Shown in pieces: positions 1-8,100 of a stretch of DNA of 13,054 nt. Where the stretch lies: assembly GCA_964655225.1 (NCBI GenBank), contig CAZZMB010000048.1, forward strand, positions 1 to 13,054, in the 5' to 3' direction. Position numbers and translations under genes: made by a program. Below the pieces are notes generated by a model, which ran no database searches, had not been told where the DNA came from, and worked only from the letters and a program-made list of their open reading frames with translations. Position 1 is the stretch's first letter, and each line of letters opens with the position of its first letter. Source of the DNA: JAFMKE01 sp964655225 (GTDB lineage: Bacteria > Bacteroidota > Bacteroidia > Chitinophagales > UBA8649).

Positions 1-422
1 GAGCGAAGTGCAGCTTTTTTATCAGCTTTGGCAAAATATCTTTCGCCAATATATGCCCCAAGGAAGGGCCCAGCAAATAAGGCCATTATTCCAAGTCCAC
101 CAGACATAAAAGAAATGAGCGCACCTAGAATTAAACCTAAGGTGCTTCCACGGATGCCAATAGGGGATCCTCCATATTTTTTCGTTCCCCAGATAGGTGC
201 TACATAGTCTATGAAGGATATAATGATTGTCAAAAGGATTATTATAGCAATAATATACCAAGGGTATTTCACAAAAGTGAAGTGTAAAAGTAAAACCGCT
301 GCTGCAGCAAATGGAACTCCAGGCAATGCCGGAAGCAGGGATCCTAAGTAGGCAATAAGAAGGAGAAATACTCCTAGCGTAATTAAACCCCCATCTCCTA
401 TAACACCCATAATTGCTTCCAT
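1..422 (-). CDS. DUF456 family membrane protein (partial, C-terminus off the left edge)
   Basis: Reading the minus strand from the ATG at 422-420 gives an open frame of 140 codons that leaves the window. It begins MEAIMGVIGDGG and ends at the edge with FAKADKKAALR. The product is very hydrophobic, with glycine-rich membrane segments: LGSLLPALPGVPFAAAAVLLL at about residues 27-48, a second stretch WYIIAIIILLTIIISFI, and a glycine-rich C-terminal pair (GSTLGLILGALISF, GIMALFAGPFLGAYIGE). The PALPG motif and the GxxxGxxxG helices are typical of DUF456 integral membrane proteins, which are usually about 160 residues, so roughly 20 residues are missing. Biochemical function is unknown. An internal ATG at 410 is an alternative start. 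A good promoter ends right at the ATG, so the mRNA may be leaderless. A longer same-strand open frame (22-480) is a shadow: its translation is rich in Cys, Trp and Tyr and runs through the terminator. Confidence 0.82.
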   Translation of the reverse strand, partial: MEAIMGVIGDGGLITLGVFLLLIAYLGSLLPALPGVPFAAAAVLLLHFTFVKYPWYIIAIIILLTIIISFIDYVAPIWGTKKYGGSPIGIRGSTLGLILGALISFMSGGLGIMALFAGPFLGAYIGERYFAKADKKAALR

Positions 423-426
423 AGAG

Positions 427-456
427 TAAAGTTAAATTAAACGGCTTAATTAACAA
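427..456 (-). promoter_or_regulatory. Promoter of the DUF456 gene
   Basis: On the minus strand, TTG (456-454) is followed by a 19-base spacer and TAACTTTA (434-427), close to the Bacteroidota sigma-ABfr consensus TTG-N17-23-TAnnTTTG. The expected transcription start falls at about 421-423, on the ATG itself, which predicts a leaderless or near-leaderless message. The TTG overlaps the edge of the upstream terminator stem. The last base of the -7 box departs from the consensus G. Confidence 0.5.
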
Positions 457-491
457 AAAAGACCAATTGTGCAGAAACAATTGGTCTTTTT
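456..491 (-). terminator. Bidirectional intrinsic terminator after the phasin-like gene
   Basis: There is a perfect 15-base inverted repeat: AAAAAGACCAATTGT (456-470), loop GCAGAA, then ACAATTGGTCTTTTT (477-491). The minus-strand transcript ends in a run of U, as expected for termination of the gene at 528-899. The structure is symmetrical, so it would also stop plus-strand transcription. Confidence 0.85.
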
Positions 492-527
492 AAAAGTTAA
501 GCGCTTAAGATATATTTAGGCCAATTA

Positions 528-899
528 TTAACTTACAGTTTTCTTCGCAGCTTTTGAACTAGCTTTCTTAACAACTGGTTTTTTTGCTGTTTTTTTAGCA
601 GTTGACTTCGCTAACATTTGCTCAAGTTTTTCAATTCTTTTGTTTAAAGCGGTTACTTCACTTTGAGGAGCTAATTTAAATTTAGTAACAATCTCTTCTG
701 TTGTTTTTTTGAATTTACTTTCAAAAGACTCTTTAGTTTTTTCAGACTTAGCAAAGAAATCGTTGACAATTTTCTTGCCTTCTTTTTCTTCAATATTTCC
801 TTTCTTAACTAATTCTTCAATTGACTTTTCGAATTTTTCAGAAGCTTGAGCGGCAAATCCTACACCAGCGTATACTAATTTTTTTAATGATTCTTCCAT
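528..899 (-). CDS. Phasin-like coiled-coil protein with lysine/alanine-rich tail
   Basis: The product has 123 residues, is highly charged, and has no signal peptide or membrane segment. Residues 1-75 (MEESLKKLVYAGVGFAAQAS, then repeated E/K/F-rich helix) resemble the polyhydroxyalkanoate granule-associated (phasin, PhaF/PhaI) superfamily. Residues 80-95 (VTALNKRIEKLEQML) form a short leucine-heptad coiled coil. Residues 96-123 are an AKK/AAKK-repeat tail like those of histone H1 or the DNA-binding half of PhaF. Known phasins coat PHA granules, and PhaF also binds DNA to place granules on the nucleoid. No PHA synthase or depolymerase is in view, so granule binding is inference; a general nucleoid or stress-associated role is equally possible. 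The gene has its own terminator and a possible -7 box, so it is probably monocistronic. Confidence 0.72.
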   Translation of the reverse strand: MEESLKKLVYAGVGFAAQASEKFEKSIEELVKKGNIEEKEGKKIVNDFFAKSEKTKESFESKFKKTTEEIVTKFKLAPQSEVTALNKRIEKLEQMLAKSTAKKTAKKPVVKKASSKAAKKTVS

Positions 900-900
900 G

Positions 901-1020
901 ACGGTATATTTTAAGTTTTTTTTTAAATATTTGATAATACAAATGTATAAGGAGTTTACTTCTCTAGTACCTCGGTTCTTATCGTATCGTTATATTTTTT
1001 GGCTGAAACGGTATATTTTA
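901..1020. repeat. 13-base direct repeat pair flanking the phasin/O-methyltransferase gap
   Basis: ACGGTATATTTTA occurs at 901-913, directly abutting the phasin start codon, and again at 1008-1020, just beyond the stop of the O-methyltransferase gene. Both copies are in the same orientation, 107 bases apart. A 13-base AT-rich match in a short gap could be chance, or the remnant of a small duplication or a binding site. Confidence 0.4.
940..947 (-). promoter_or_regulatory. -7 box of the phasin-like gene
   Basis: The minus-strand sequence TACATTTG (947-940) matches TAnnTTTG exactly and lies about 40 bases before the ATG at 899. No TTG was found at the expected distance upstream, so the -33 element is weak or absent. 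Confidence 0.42.
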
Positions 1021-1033
1021 TGATTGAAGTCGA

Positions 1034-1669
1034 TTATAGTTTTCTAGCGACCATCAAACCATCACGAATAGGTACAAGATAGTTTTCAACTCTGCGGTCT
1101 TGGGTAATCTTTTCATTGTAAGCATGCAAAGCTGCAGTGTCTTTATCATGATTTCCCTGACATACTTTGCCACTCCACAGCACGTTATCCGCAATAATAA
1201 ACCCTCCTGGTCTTACATTATCAAATACTAAATCATAGTATTTAGCGTAATTTAATTTATCCGCGTCAATAAAAACTAAGTCTAAGGATTCGTTAATATT
1301 GGGTATAATATCTAAGGCATTACCAATCCTGTAATCAATTTTATCTTCGATACCTGCTTCTTTAAAGTAGCTTCTACACATATTTTCTAATTCGGCATTG
1401 ATGTCGATGGTGAATAATTTTCCCTGATCTTGCAGACCTTGCGCTAAGCAAATGGCTGAATATCCCGTGTAAGTCCCAATTTCTAATATGTTTTTAGGGC
1501 GAACCATATGACTCATCATCTTTAGGAAGTTTCCTTGAATATGACCACTCAGCATTTGGGGAAGCATTACCTTTAGGTGCGTATCTCTATTTAATCGAGC
1601 AAGAACATCTTCTTCTTTGCTCGAGTATTGTGCTGCGTATGATTCAATTTCATCTGGTAAAAATTTCAT
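1034..1669 (-). CDS. SAM-dependent O-methyltransferase (catechol O-methyltransferase family)
   Basis: The product has 211 residues and is a class I Rossmann methyltransferase of the O-methyltransferase_3 family (COMT, caffeoyl-CoA OMT and bacterial relatives). Residues 62-71 (LEIGTYTGYS) form the SAM-binding motif I and DINAE near 89-93 ends strand 2. The likely divalent-metal and catalytic residues are D135 (FIDAD), D161 and N162 (DNVLWSG), as in COMT. The natural acceptor is unknown; the family methylates vicinal hydroxyls of catechols. The frame is open further upstream to a GTG at 1711. I prefer the ATG at 1669 because family members usually start with a short M-x-F-L-P segment, and because a -7 box (1691-1684) lies between the two, which would put the GTG outside the transcript. 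The gene is divergent from ald and has no functional link visible to either neighbour. Confidence 0.88.
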   Translation of the reverse strand: MKFLPDEIESYAAQYSSKEEDVLARLNRDTHLKVMLPQMLSGHIQGNFLKMMSHMVRPKNILEIGTYTGYSAICLAQGLQDQGKLFTIDINAELENMCRSYFKEAGIEDKIDYRIGNALDIIPNINESLDLVFIDADKLNYAKYYDLVFDNVRPGGFIIADNVLWSGKVCQGNHDKDTAALHAYNEKITQDRRVENYLVPIRDGLMVARKL

Positions 1670-1683
1670 AATAGTATTTTTAT

Positions 1684-1691
1684 CAAAAGTA
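1684..1691 (-). promoter_or_regulatory. -7 box of the O-methyltransferase gene
   Basis: The minus-strand sequence TACTTTTG (1691-1684) fits TAnnTTTG and lies 14 bases before the ATG at 1669. A TTTG farther upstream is at too long a spacing (about 29 bases), so the -33 is unclear. The site helps to choose the start codon. Confidence 0.4.
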
Positions 1692-1744
1692 ATTACTCTG
1701 TATCCTTTCACCTAATTTTTCAAACAATTTAGAGAATATTGAAT

Positions 1745-1752
1745 TACATTTG
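1745..1752 (+). promoter_or_regulatory. -7 box of ald
   Basis: TACATTTG matches TAnnTTTG exactly and lies 25 bases before the ald ATG. The -33 region contains no TTG at the usual spacing. The site lies in the 108-base gap between two divergent genes. Confidence 0.45.
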
Positions 1753-1777
1753 TAGGCATATACCAAAAATTTAGAAA

Positions 1778-2890
1778 ATGATTATTGGAGTTCCTACAGA
1801 AATTAAAAATAATGAAAACAGGATTGCATTAACCCCTGGCGGAGTGCTTGAATTGGTTAAAAGAAACCATACTGTCTACATTCAAAAAGATGGCGGAATT
1901 GGCAGTGGATTCTCAAATGAAATGTATGAGAATGCAGGTGCAAAATTATTAGACACTATTGAAGAGGTTTATGCTATTGCCGAAATGATAATGAAGGTAA
2001 AAGAGCCTATTGAGTCGGAATACAAATTGATTAAAAAAGATCAATTTGTATTTACTTATTTTCATTTTGCCTCTTATGAGCCACTTACGCATGCTATGAT
2101 TGATAGCGGGGCCGTTTGTTTGGCCTATGAAACAGTTGAAAAACCGGATAGAAGTTTACCACTTTTAGTACCAATGAGTGAGGTGGCTGGAAGAATGGCA
2201 ATCCAAGAGGGTGCTAAGTATTTAGAAAAACCAATTAAAGGTAAAGGCGTATTACTAGGTGGTGTTCCTGGTGTAGCGCCGGGGAAGGTCTTGGTGCTAG
2301 GTGGAGGAATAGTAGGAACTCAAGCAGCGAAGATGGCAGCCGGGTTAGGTGCTCAAGTGACTATCATGGATATAAGTTTACCCCGATTACGCTACTTAAA
2401 TGATGTTATGCCAGCCAATGTAGTTACTAGATTTTCAAATGAATTGAATATTCGCGAGTTAATTATAAACCACGATTTGATAGTCGGTGCTGTATTAATT
2501 CCTGGAGCTAAGGCGCCAAACTTGATTACGAGAGATATGTTAAAAGACATGCAGCCAGGAACGGTATTAGTGGATGTAGCTGTTGACCAAGGGGGCTGTA
2601 TTGAAACTTGCAAACCAACGACCCATGAAGACCCTACGTTTATTATCGATGATGTGGTACACTATTGTGTAGCAAACATGCCTGGTGCAGTGCCATATAC
2701 ATCTACTATAGCATTGACCAACGCAACTCTACCTTACGCAATTGAGTTAGCCAATAAAGGTTGGAAAAGAGCATGCAGAGAAAACAGAGAATTGAAGCTA
2801 GGCTTAAATGTTGTAGGCGGCAAAGTAACCTATAAAGGAGTGTCAGAGGCTTTTGATTTACCATATACTCCTGTTGAAGAAGTACTTTAA
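1778..2890 (+). CDS. ald: Alanine dehydrogenase
   Basis: This is a 370-residue NAD-dependent L-alanine dehydrogenase (EC 1.4.1.1), which converts alanine to pyruvate, ammonium and NADH in the cytoplasm, or runs the reductive direction. Residue numbering matches the well-studied Mycobacterium tuberculosis enzyme without gaps up to the active site. R15 and K75 (pyruvate binding), H96 (acid/base) and D270 (catalytic) are all present, and D198 follows the Rossmann glycine motif VLGGGIVG (173-180) as the NAD ribose ligand. Length is normal for the family. The frame is intact and the ATG starts the canonical MIIGVPTEIK. gcvH follows 49 bases downstream on the same strand with no terminator between them, so the two amino-acid-catabolism genes may share a transcript. 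Confidence 0.97.
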   Translation: MIIGVPTEIKNNENRIALTPGGVLELVKRNHTVYIQKDGGIGSGFSNEMYENAGAKLLDTIEEVYAIAEMIMKVKEPIESEYKLIKKDQFVFTYFHFASYEPLTHAMIDSGAVCLAYETVEKPDRSLPLLVPMSEVAGRMAIQEGAKYLEKPIKGKGVLLGGVPGVAPGKVLVLGGGIVGTQAAKMAAGLGAQVTIMDISLPRLRYLNDVMPANVVTRFSNELNIRELIINHDLIVGAVLIPGAKAPNLITRDMLKDMQPGTVLVDVAVDQGGCIETCKPTTHEDPTFIIDDVVHYCVANMPGAVPYTSTIALTNATLPYAIELANKGWKRACRENRELKLGLNVVGGKVTYKGVSEAFDLPYTPVEEVL

Positions 2891-2939
2891 CTGGATAGTC
2901 AATATCATATTAGTAACAAAACGAAAAAAATATTAAGAC

Positions 2940-3320
2940 ATGAATGTACCAAATGATTTAAGATATTCGAAAGAACATGAATGGGTGAAAGTAGATGGCG
3001 ATGTCGCTTTTGTAGGCATTACCGATTTTGCGCAAAGTGAGCTTGGCGATATCGTTTTTGTTGAAATAGACACTGTCGGTGATAGCATCGAAGCGGATGA
3101 AATTTTTGGAACCATTGAAGCGGTTAAAACGGTTTCTGATTTATTTATGCCTGTGTCTGGAGAAGTTTTGGAGTTTAATGAAAAACTTGAAGATGAACCA
3201 GAATTGGTAAATTCAGATGCCTACGAGGCTGGCTGGTTGGTTAAAATTAAATTATCCAATACTGATCAATTAGATGGTTTAATGGATGCAGCGGCATATA
3301 AAGATATGATTAACGCCTAG
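2940..3320 (+). CDS. gcvH: Glycine cleavage system H protein
   Basis: This 126-residue lipoyl carrier of the glycine cleavage complex shuttles the aminomethyl group between the P (decarboxylase), T and L proteins. The fold signature is clear: RYSKEHEWVKVDGDVAFVGIT at the N-terminus, GDIVFVEIDTVGD in the middle, and the lipoylation site GTIEAVKTVSDL with K63 as the modified lysine. The C-terminal half (EDEPELVNSDAYEAGWLVKI) is standard. gcvP and gcvT are not in the window, which is common in Bacteroidota. The stop codon overlaps the stop of the convergent engB, and no terminator is present at the junction. Confidence 0.97.
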   Translation: MNVPNDLRYSKEHEWVKVDGDVAFVGITDFAQSELGDIVFVEIDTVGDSIEADEIFGTIEAVKTVSDLFMPVSGEVLEFNEKLEDEPELVNSDAYEAGWLVKIKLSNTDQLDGLMDAAAYKDMINA

Positions 3321-3922
3321 TCTATATCGTTGGAGATAGCTTTGTTTACTTGGTCAATGTAAGCAAGAATGTCTTCTCGCCCCGCATTGGTAACTGATGA
3401 CGTAATAAAAGTAACCGGAAGCTCTTCCCAAGTTTCCAATAGAGTTTCTTTAAAATTTTCGATATTCTTAAAGGTCTTTTTAGGCTTATCATTTTTTGTA
3501 AATACAAGTGAAAAAGGAATTCCATTTTCTCCCAACCACTGAATAAAATCCAGGTCTACATTTTGGGGATCTATTCTTCCGTCAATTAACACGAAGACAT
3601 TTTGCAATTGTTCTCTTCTGCGCAAATAGGCTTTAGTAAATTTCATCCACAGCTCTCTATTTTTCTTGCTGGTTTTTGCATAGCCGTAGCCAGGTAAGTC
3701 CACTAGATTCCACTCTTCATTGATTGAGAAAAAGTTAATACATTGCGTTTTACCCGGAGTATTTGAAATTTTAGCTAGGCCTTTACGTTCCGTTAGGGTA
3801 TTTATTAAGGAGGACTTTCCTACATTACTTCTTCCTATAAAAGCGTATTCAGCTACATGTTCTTTTGGACATTTTTTCCAATCAACATAACTACAAGTAA
3901 ATTCAGCTGTATGAATTATCAT
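3317..3922 (-). CDS. engB: Ribosome biogenesis GTPase EngB (YsxC/YihA)
   Basis: This is a 201-residue TRAFAC-class GTPase needed for late assembly of the large ribosomal subunit. All G motifs are visible: G1 GRSNVGKS (30-37), G2 with NTPGKT (54-59), G3 DLPG (75-78), G4 TKND (142-145) and G5 TSSV (174-177). The N-terminus (MIIHTAEF, then WKKCP) matches the usual Bacteroidota start. A full promoter ends only a few bases before this ATG, so the mRNA is probably leaderless. The last bases share a CTAG with the stop of gcvH, which is convergent. Length and frame are normal. Confidence 0.97.
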   Translation of the reverse strand: MIIHTAEFTCSYVDWKKCPKEHVAEYAFIGRSNVGKSSLINTLTERKGLAKISNTPGKTQCINFFSINEEWNLVDLPGYGYAKTSKKNRELWMKFTKAYLRRREQLQNVFVLIDGRIDPQNVDLDFIQWLGENGIPFSLVFTKNDKPKKTFKNIENFKETLLETWEELPVTFITSSVTNAGREDILAYIDQVNKAISNDID

Positions 3923-3926
3923 GCGG

Positions 3927-3956
3927 CAAAGATAGGGTGTTTTCTTGTTAATGCAA
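3927..3956 (-). promoter_or_regulatory. Promoter of engB
   Basis: On the minus strand, TTG (3956-3954), a 19-base spacer and TATCTTTG (3934-3927) match the Bacteroidota consensus in both boxes and in spacing. The start codon at 3922 begins 5 bases after the -7 box, where transcription itself is expected to begin. Confidence 0.7.
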
Positions 3957-4123
3957 TTGCTGCGAAGTGCTTAGTATAGGAGTTGTAATTAGGGGAGGGG
4001 ATTGTCTAACTTGTTTTTTCATTCTAATATTTGCTAAGATGGAAGATGAAAGAAATAGGTCTTGAAAACAAAATAATGCGCACTATATTTTTACAATAGT
4101 TCCTCGGATACAAGCCAAAAAGC

Positions 4124-5065
4124 TTATAGATTGGAGAGTCTTTCCTTCTCTTTTAAAAACTCTTCCCAAATTTCTTGAACGACGTCGGCCGCAGGCATGA
4201 TGTTTTCAATTTGCGCAGCAACCTGACCAATTTCTAGTTCTCCATCAAGTAGTTCACCTTCAAACATTCCTTTTTTTGCTCTACCTTTTCCTAAAATAGT
4301 ACGAAGTTCCTCGGGGCTGGCACCCTTTTCTTCTGCACTTTTGATCTGTTCGTAAAATTTGTTTTTTAATAAGCGCACAGGGGTGATACTTTTTAATCGA
4401 ATTTCGGTATCCCCTTCTTTTGCTTGGAGTAAGGCATTTTTATAATTAGCATGTGCACTACTTTCTTCGCACATTACAAAACGACTACCTATCTGAGCCG
4501 CCTCAGCACCCAGGGCGAAACAAGCCAACATTGCTTTACCCGTACCAATTCCACCTGCTGCAATTACTGGAATTTTTACATGCTTGCAAACTTCCGGAAT
4601 CAAGCATAAAGTGGTGGTCTCTTCTCTGCCATTGTGACCACCGGCTTCAAATCCTTCTGCAACAATCGCATGTACTCCTGCTGCCTCACTTTTCAAAGCA
4701 AATTTAGTACTGCTGACCACATGGACTACGGTGATTCCTTGTGCTTTTAAATGGGCTGTCCAAGTTTTTGGATTTCCAGCGGAAGTAAAGACAATGGGTA
4801 CCTGCTCCTTAATGATGGTTTTAATGTGTTCTTCAATACTTGGGTAAAGAAGGGGGAGGTTAACTGCAAACGGTTTATTTGTAGCCACCTTACACTTCTG
4901 AATGTGTTGTTTTAATACCTCAGGGTACATGGATCCCGCACCAATTATACCTAAGCCTCCTGCCTTGCTTACCGCACTGGCCAATTCCCAACCACTGCAC
5001 CAGACCATTCCTGCTTGGATGATGGGGTATTGGATTTTGAATAGTTGGGTGATTCGGTTCTGCAT
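4124..5065 (-). CDS. Nitronate monooxygenase family FMN enzyme
   Basis: The product has 313 residues and is a TIM-barrel flavoprotein of the NMO / 2-nitropropane dioxygenase family, which also includes FabK-type enoyl-ACP reductases. Visible motifs are YPIIQAGM (13-20), VFTSAGNPK (92-100), EGFEAGGHNG (137-146, with H144 as the likely catalytic histidine), the phosphate-binding AAGGIGTG (169-176) and QIGSRF (191-196). NMOs oxidise alkyl nitronates such as propionate-3-nitronate to carbonyl compounds. The physiological substrate here is unknown, and an enoyl-thioester reductase role cannot be excluded. The gene starts 41 bases after the end of icmF on the same strand with no terminator, so the two are probably co-transcribed. 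The 200 bases downstream of the stop hold no convincing terminator. Confidence 0.87.
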   Translation of the reverse strand: MQNRITQLFKIQYPIIQAGMVWCSGWELASAVSKAGGLGIIGAGSMYPEVLKQHIQKCKVATNKPFAVNLPLLYPSIEEHIKTIIKEQVPIVFTSAGNPKTWTAHLKAQGITVVHVVSSTKFALKSEAAGVHAIVAEGFEAGGHNGREETTTLCLIPEVCKHVKIPVIAAGGIGTGKAMLACFALGAEAAQIGSRFVMCEESSAHANYKNALLQAKEGDTEIRLKSITPVRLLKNKFYEQIKSAEEKGASPEELRTILGKGRAKKGMFEGELLDGELEIGQVAAQIENIMPAADVVQEIWEEFLKEKERLSNL

Positions 5066-5106
5066 AAAGTGAAATTAACAGTTATAAAACACGCCTTTTA
5101 AAAGGA

Positions 5107-8100
5107 CTACATATTTCGCCTATATTGGCCACCAACTTCAAACAAGGCATGGGTGATTTGACCTAAGGAACAATACTTACATGCCTCCATTAAATGCTCA
5201 AATAAATTTTCGTTTTGAATGGCGGCTTGCTGTAATTTTGCAATCATAATCTCAATCTTGTCGGAGTGACTTTCGTGCAAGTTGCCTAGCATCGAAATTT
5301 GATATTCCTTTTCTTTCTCGGTGCTGCGAATCACTTCTTGAGGAATAATGGTAGGGGAACCTTTCGAGCTTAAAAAAGTATTTACGCCAATAATAGGAAA
5401 TTCTCCTGTATGTTTTAAGGTCTCATAGTACAAGCTTTCTTCTTGTATTTTACCCCGTTGATACATGGTTTCCATGGCACCCAAAACTCCACCTCTGTCA
5501 GTTATTCTATCAAACTCTAATAAGACAGCTTCTTCAACTAAATCAGTTAACTCCTCAATAATGAATGCGCCTTGAAGCGGGTTTTCGTTTTTGGTTAAAC
5601 CCAGCTCTTTGTTAATAATTAATTGGATGGCCATGGCACGTCGCACGGAATCTTCTGTGGGGGTGGTTATTGCCTCATCATACGCATTGGTGTGCAATGA
5701 ATTGCAGTTGTCGTAAATGGCATATAAAGCCTGTAGCGTCGTTCGAATATCATTAAAATCAATTTCCTGGGCATGCAAGCTTCGTCCACTGGTTTGAATG
5801 TGGTATTTCAACATTTGCGCTCTTGGGTTTGCACCATATTTCTTTGCCAAAGCTTTGGCCCAAATTTTTCGAGCCACCCGGCCTATTACTGCATATTCAG
5901 GATCTATACCATTCGAAAAAAAGAACGATAGATTGGGCCCGAAAGCATTAATATCCATTCCCCGGCTTAGGTAATATTCTACATAGGTGAAACCGTTGCT
6001 TAAAGTAAAAGCCAACTGCGTAATAGGATTAGCTCCAGCTTCGGCAATATGATAGCCAGAAATAGAAACTGAATAAAAATTACGAACTAAATTATCGATA
6101 AAATACTCTTGTACATCACCCATTAAACGAAGGGCAAATTCAGTAGAAAAAATGCATGTATTTTGGGCTTGATCTTCCTTTAAAATATCTGCTTGAACAG
6201 TTCCTCTAACGGAGGATAAAGTATCTGCCTTTATCTTCTCATAAACGGCAGTATCCAATATTTTATCTCCCGTAATACCCAGAAGCATTAAACCTAATCC
6301 GTCGTTTCCTTCTGGAAGATCTCCTTGGTATTGAGGGCGAACTCTGCCTTTATCTTCATACAGCGACTTTAACTGTTTTTCTACTTTCTTTTCAAGCTTA
6401 TTTTCCTTAATATATTTTTCACATTGCTGATCAATAGCAGCATTCATAAAAAAGCCCAGTAACATCGGAGCAGGACCGTTTATGGTCATTGATACGGATG
6501 TTGCTGTATGACATAGGTCAAAGCCGCTATACAATTTTTTTGCATCATCTAAGCAACATATACTAACACCAGCGTTGCCTATTTTACCATAAATGTCTGG
6601 TCGATAATCAGGGTCGTTCCCGTATAAAGTTACAGAGTCGAAAGCGGTAGATAAACGCTTGGCTGGCATACCTATACTTACATAATGAAACCGCCTGTTT
6701 GTTCGCTCAGGGCCGCCTTCTCCCGCAAACATTCTAGTTGGATCTTCACCTTGTCTCTTAAAGGGATATAAGCCGGAAGTAAAAGGAAATTCGCCAGGCA
6801 CATTTTCCTGCAATGTCCAACGTAAAATATCAGCCCAAGATTCATATTTAGGCAAGGCGATCTTAGGAATTTTTAGGTGAGATAAAGAGGTAGTTTTTGT
6901 CTCAATATTAATCGCTTTATTTCTAACTTGGAAAGTGTAAATATCTGCAGCATATCTTGATTTTTTTCCTTCCCATTCTTCAATCAACTTCCAATTTTTA
7001 GGGTCAAGATTTAGCTTGACTTCTTCAAAGTGCTTCTGCAAACTAAGTGCTAATTCGTCTTGATTTTTATGGAGCGAATGTATGGTTTTGTGAATGCCAA
7101 ATAGATTTCCTGCAACTGCACATTGTTGATTAGCCCATTCATCGTAGGAGCGATTGCTTTCAGCGATTTCAGAAAGATAACGAGTTCTTTTAGGAGGAAT
7201 GATAAAGATCTTTTCAGACATTTCGTTTTCAATCGAAAATGTTGAGTTTAAATCTGACTTGGTTCGCTCCACAATTTTATTGATAATTGCTTTATATAGA
7301 GTATTTGTACCAGGGTCATTAAACTGTGAAGCGATTGTTCCATAAACGGGAAGGGTATCATCCTCGTCATGCCATAAGCCGTGATTGCGTTTATACTGTT
7401 TTTTAACATCGCGTAAGGCATCTAGCCCACCTCGTTTATCAAACTTATTTAAGGCAATAACATCTGCAAAGTCTAGCATATCGATTTTCTCTAATTGAGA
7501 AGCCGCTCCATATTCTGGCGTCATAACATATAAGCTTGCATCTGAATGCTCGGTGATTTCAGTATCGCTTTGACCTATACCAGAAGTTTCCAAAATAATC
7601 AAATCGTAGCCTGCTACTTTTAAAACACTTAAGGCATCATCGACATGTTTAGATAGCGCTAGGTTGGCTTGTCTAGTCGCCAGAGAGCGCATATAAACCC
7701 TTTCATTATTGATTGCATTCATGCGTATTCTGTCTCCGAGAAGTGCACCACCTGTTTTTCGTTTACTTGGATCGACCGAAACAATTGCAATTTGTTTTTC
7801 GGGGAAGTCTATAAGAAAACGACGCACCAACTCGTCAACCAAGCTGGATTTTCCTGCCCCACCTGTGCCTGTAATACCCAGTACCGGCACTCCTGTACCT
7901 GCCTTTTTCTCTTTGCTTATTGAAGGGAGAATATCTTTATCAAATACATTAGAGTTATTTTCCGCAATGGATATTAACCTTGCTATAGTATTTACATTTT
8001 TTGCTTTAATTTTTTTCAGATAGTCCTTTTCTAAAGGAAAAGAAGAAGGCGCATAATCACTTTTTTCAATCAAGTCATTAATCATGCCCTGTAAGCCCAT

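Noticed and set aside
22..480. 152-codon open frame on the minus strand
   Set aside because: It is out of frame with the DUF456 protein, runs through the terminator hairpin, and its translation is rich in Cys, Trp and Tyr like a shadow frame. The frame beginning at 422 gives a coherent membrane protein.
1670..1711. Upstream GTG start for the O-methyltransferase
   Set aside because: It adds 14 residues not seen in the family, and a -7 box lies between the GTG and the ATG at 1669.
5094..5105. Palindrome CCTTTTAAAAGG between icmF and the NMO-family gene
   Set aside because: It is a short A/T-centred palindrome with no spacer for a loop and no T run, so neither a terminator nor a clear operator can be claimed.
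7669..8023. Two overlapping plus-strand open frames opposite icmF
   Set aside because: They are antisense to the highly conserved GTPase domain, lack recognisable domains, and look like mirror frames.
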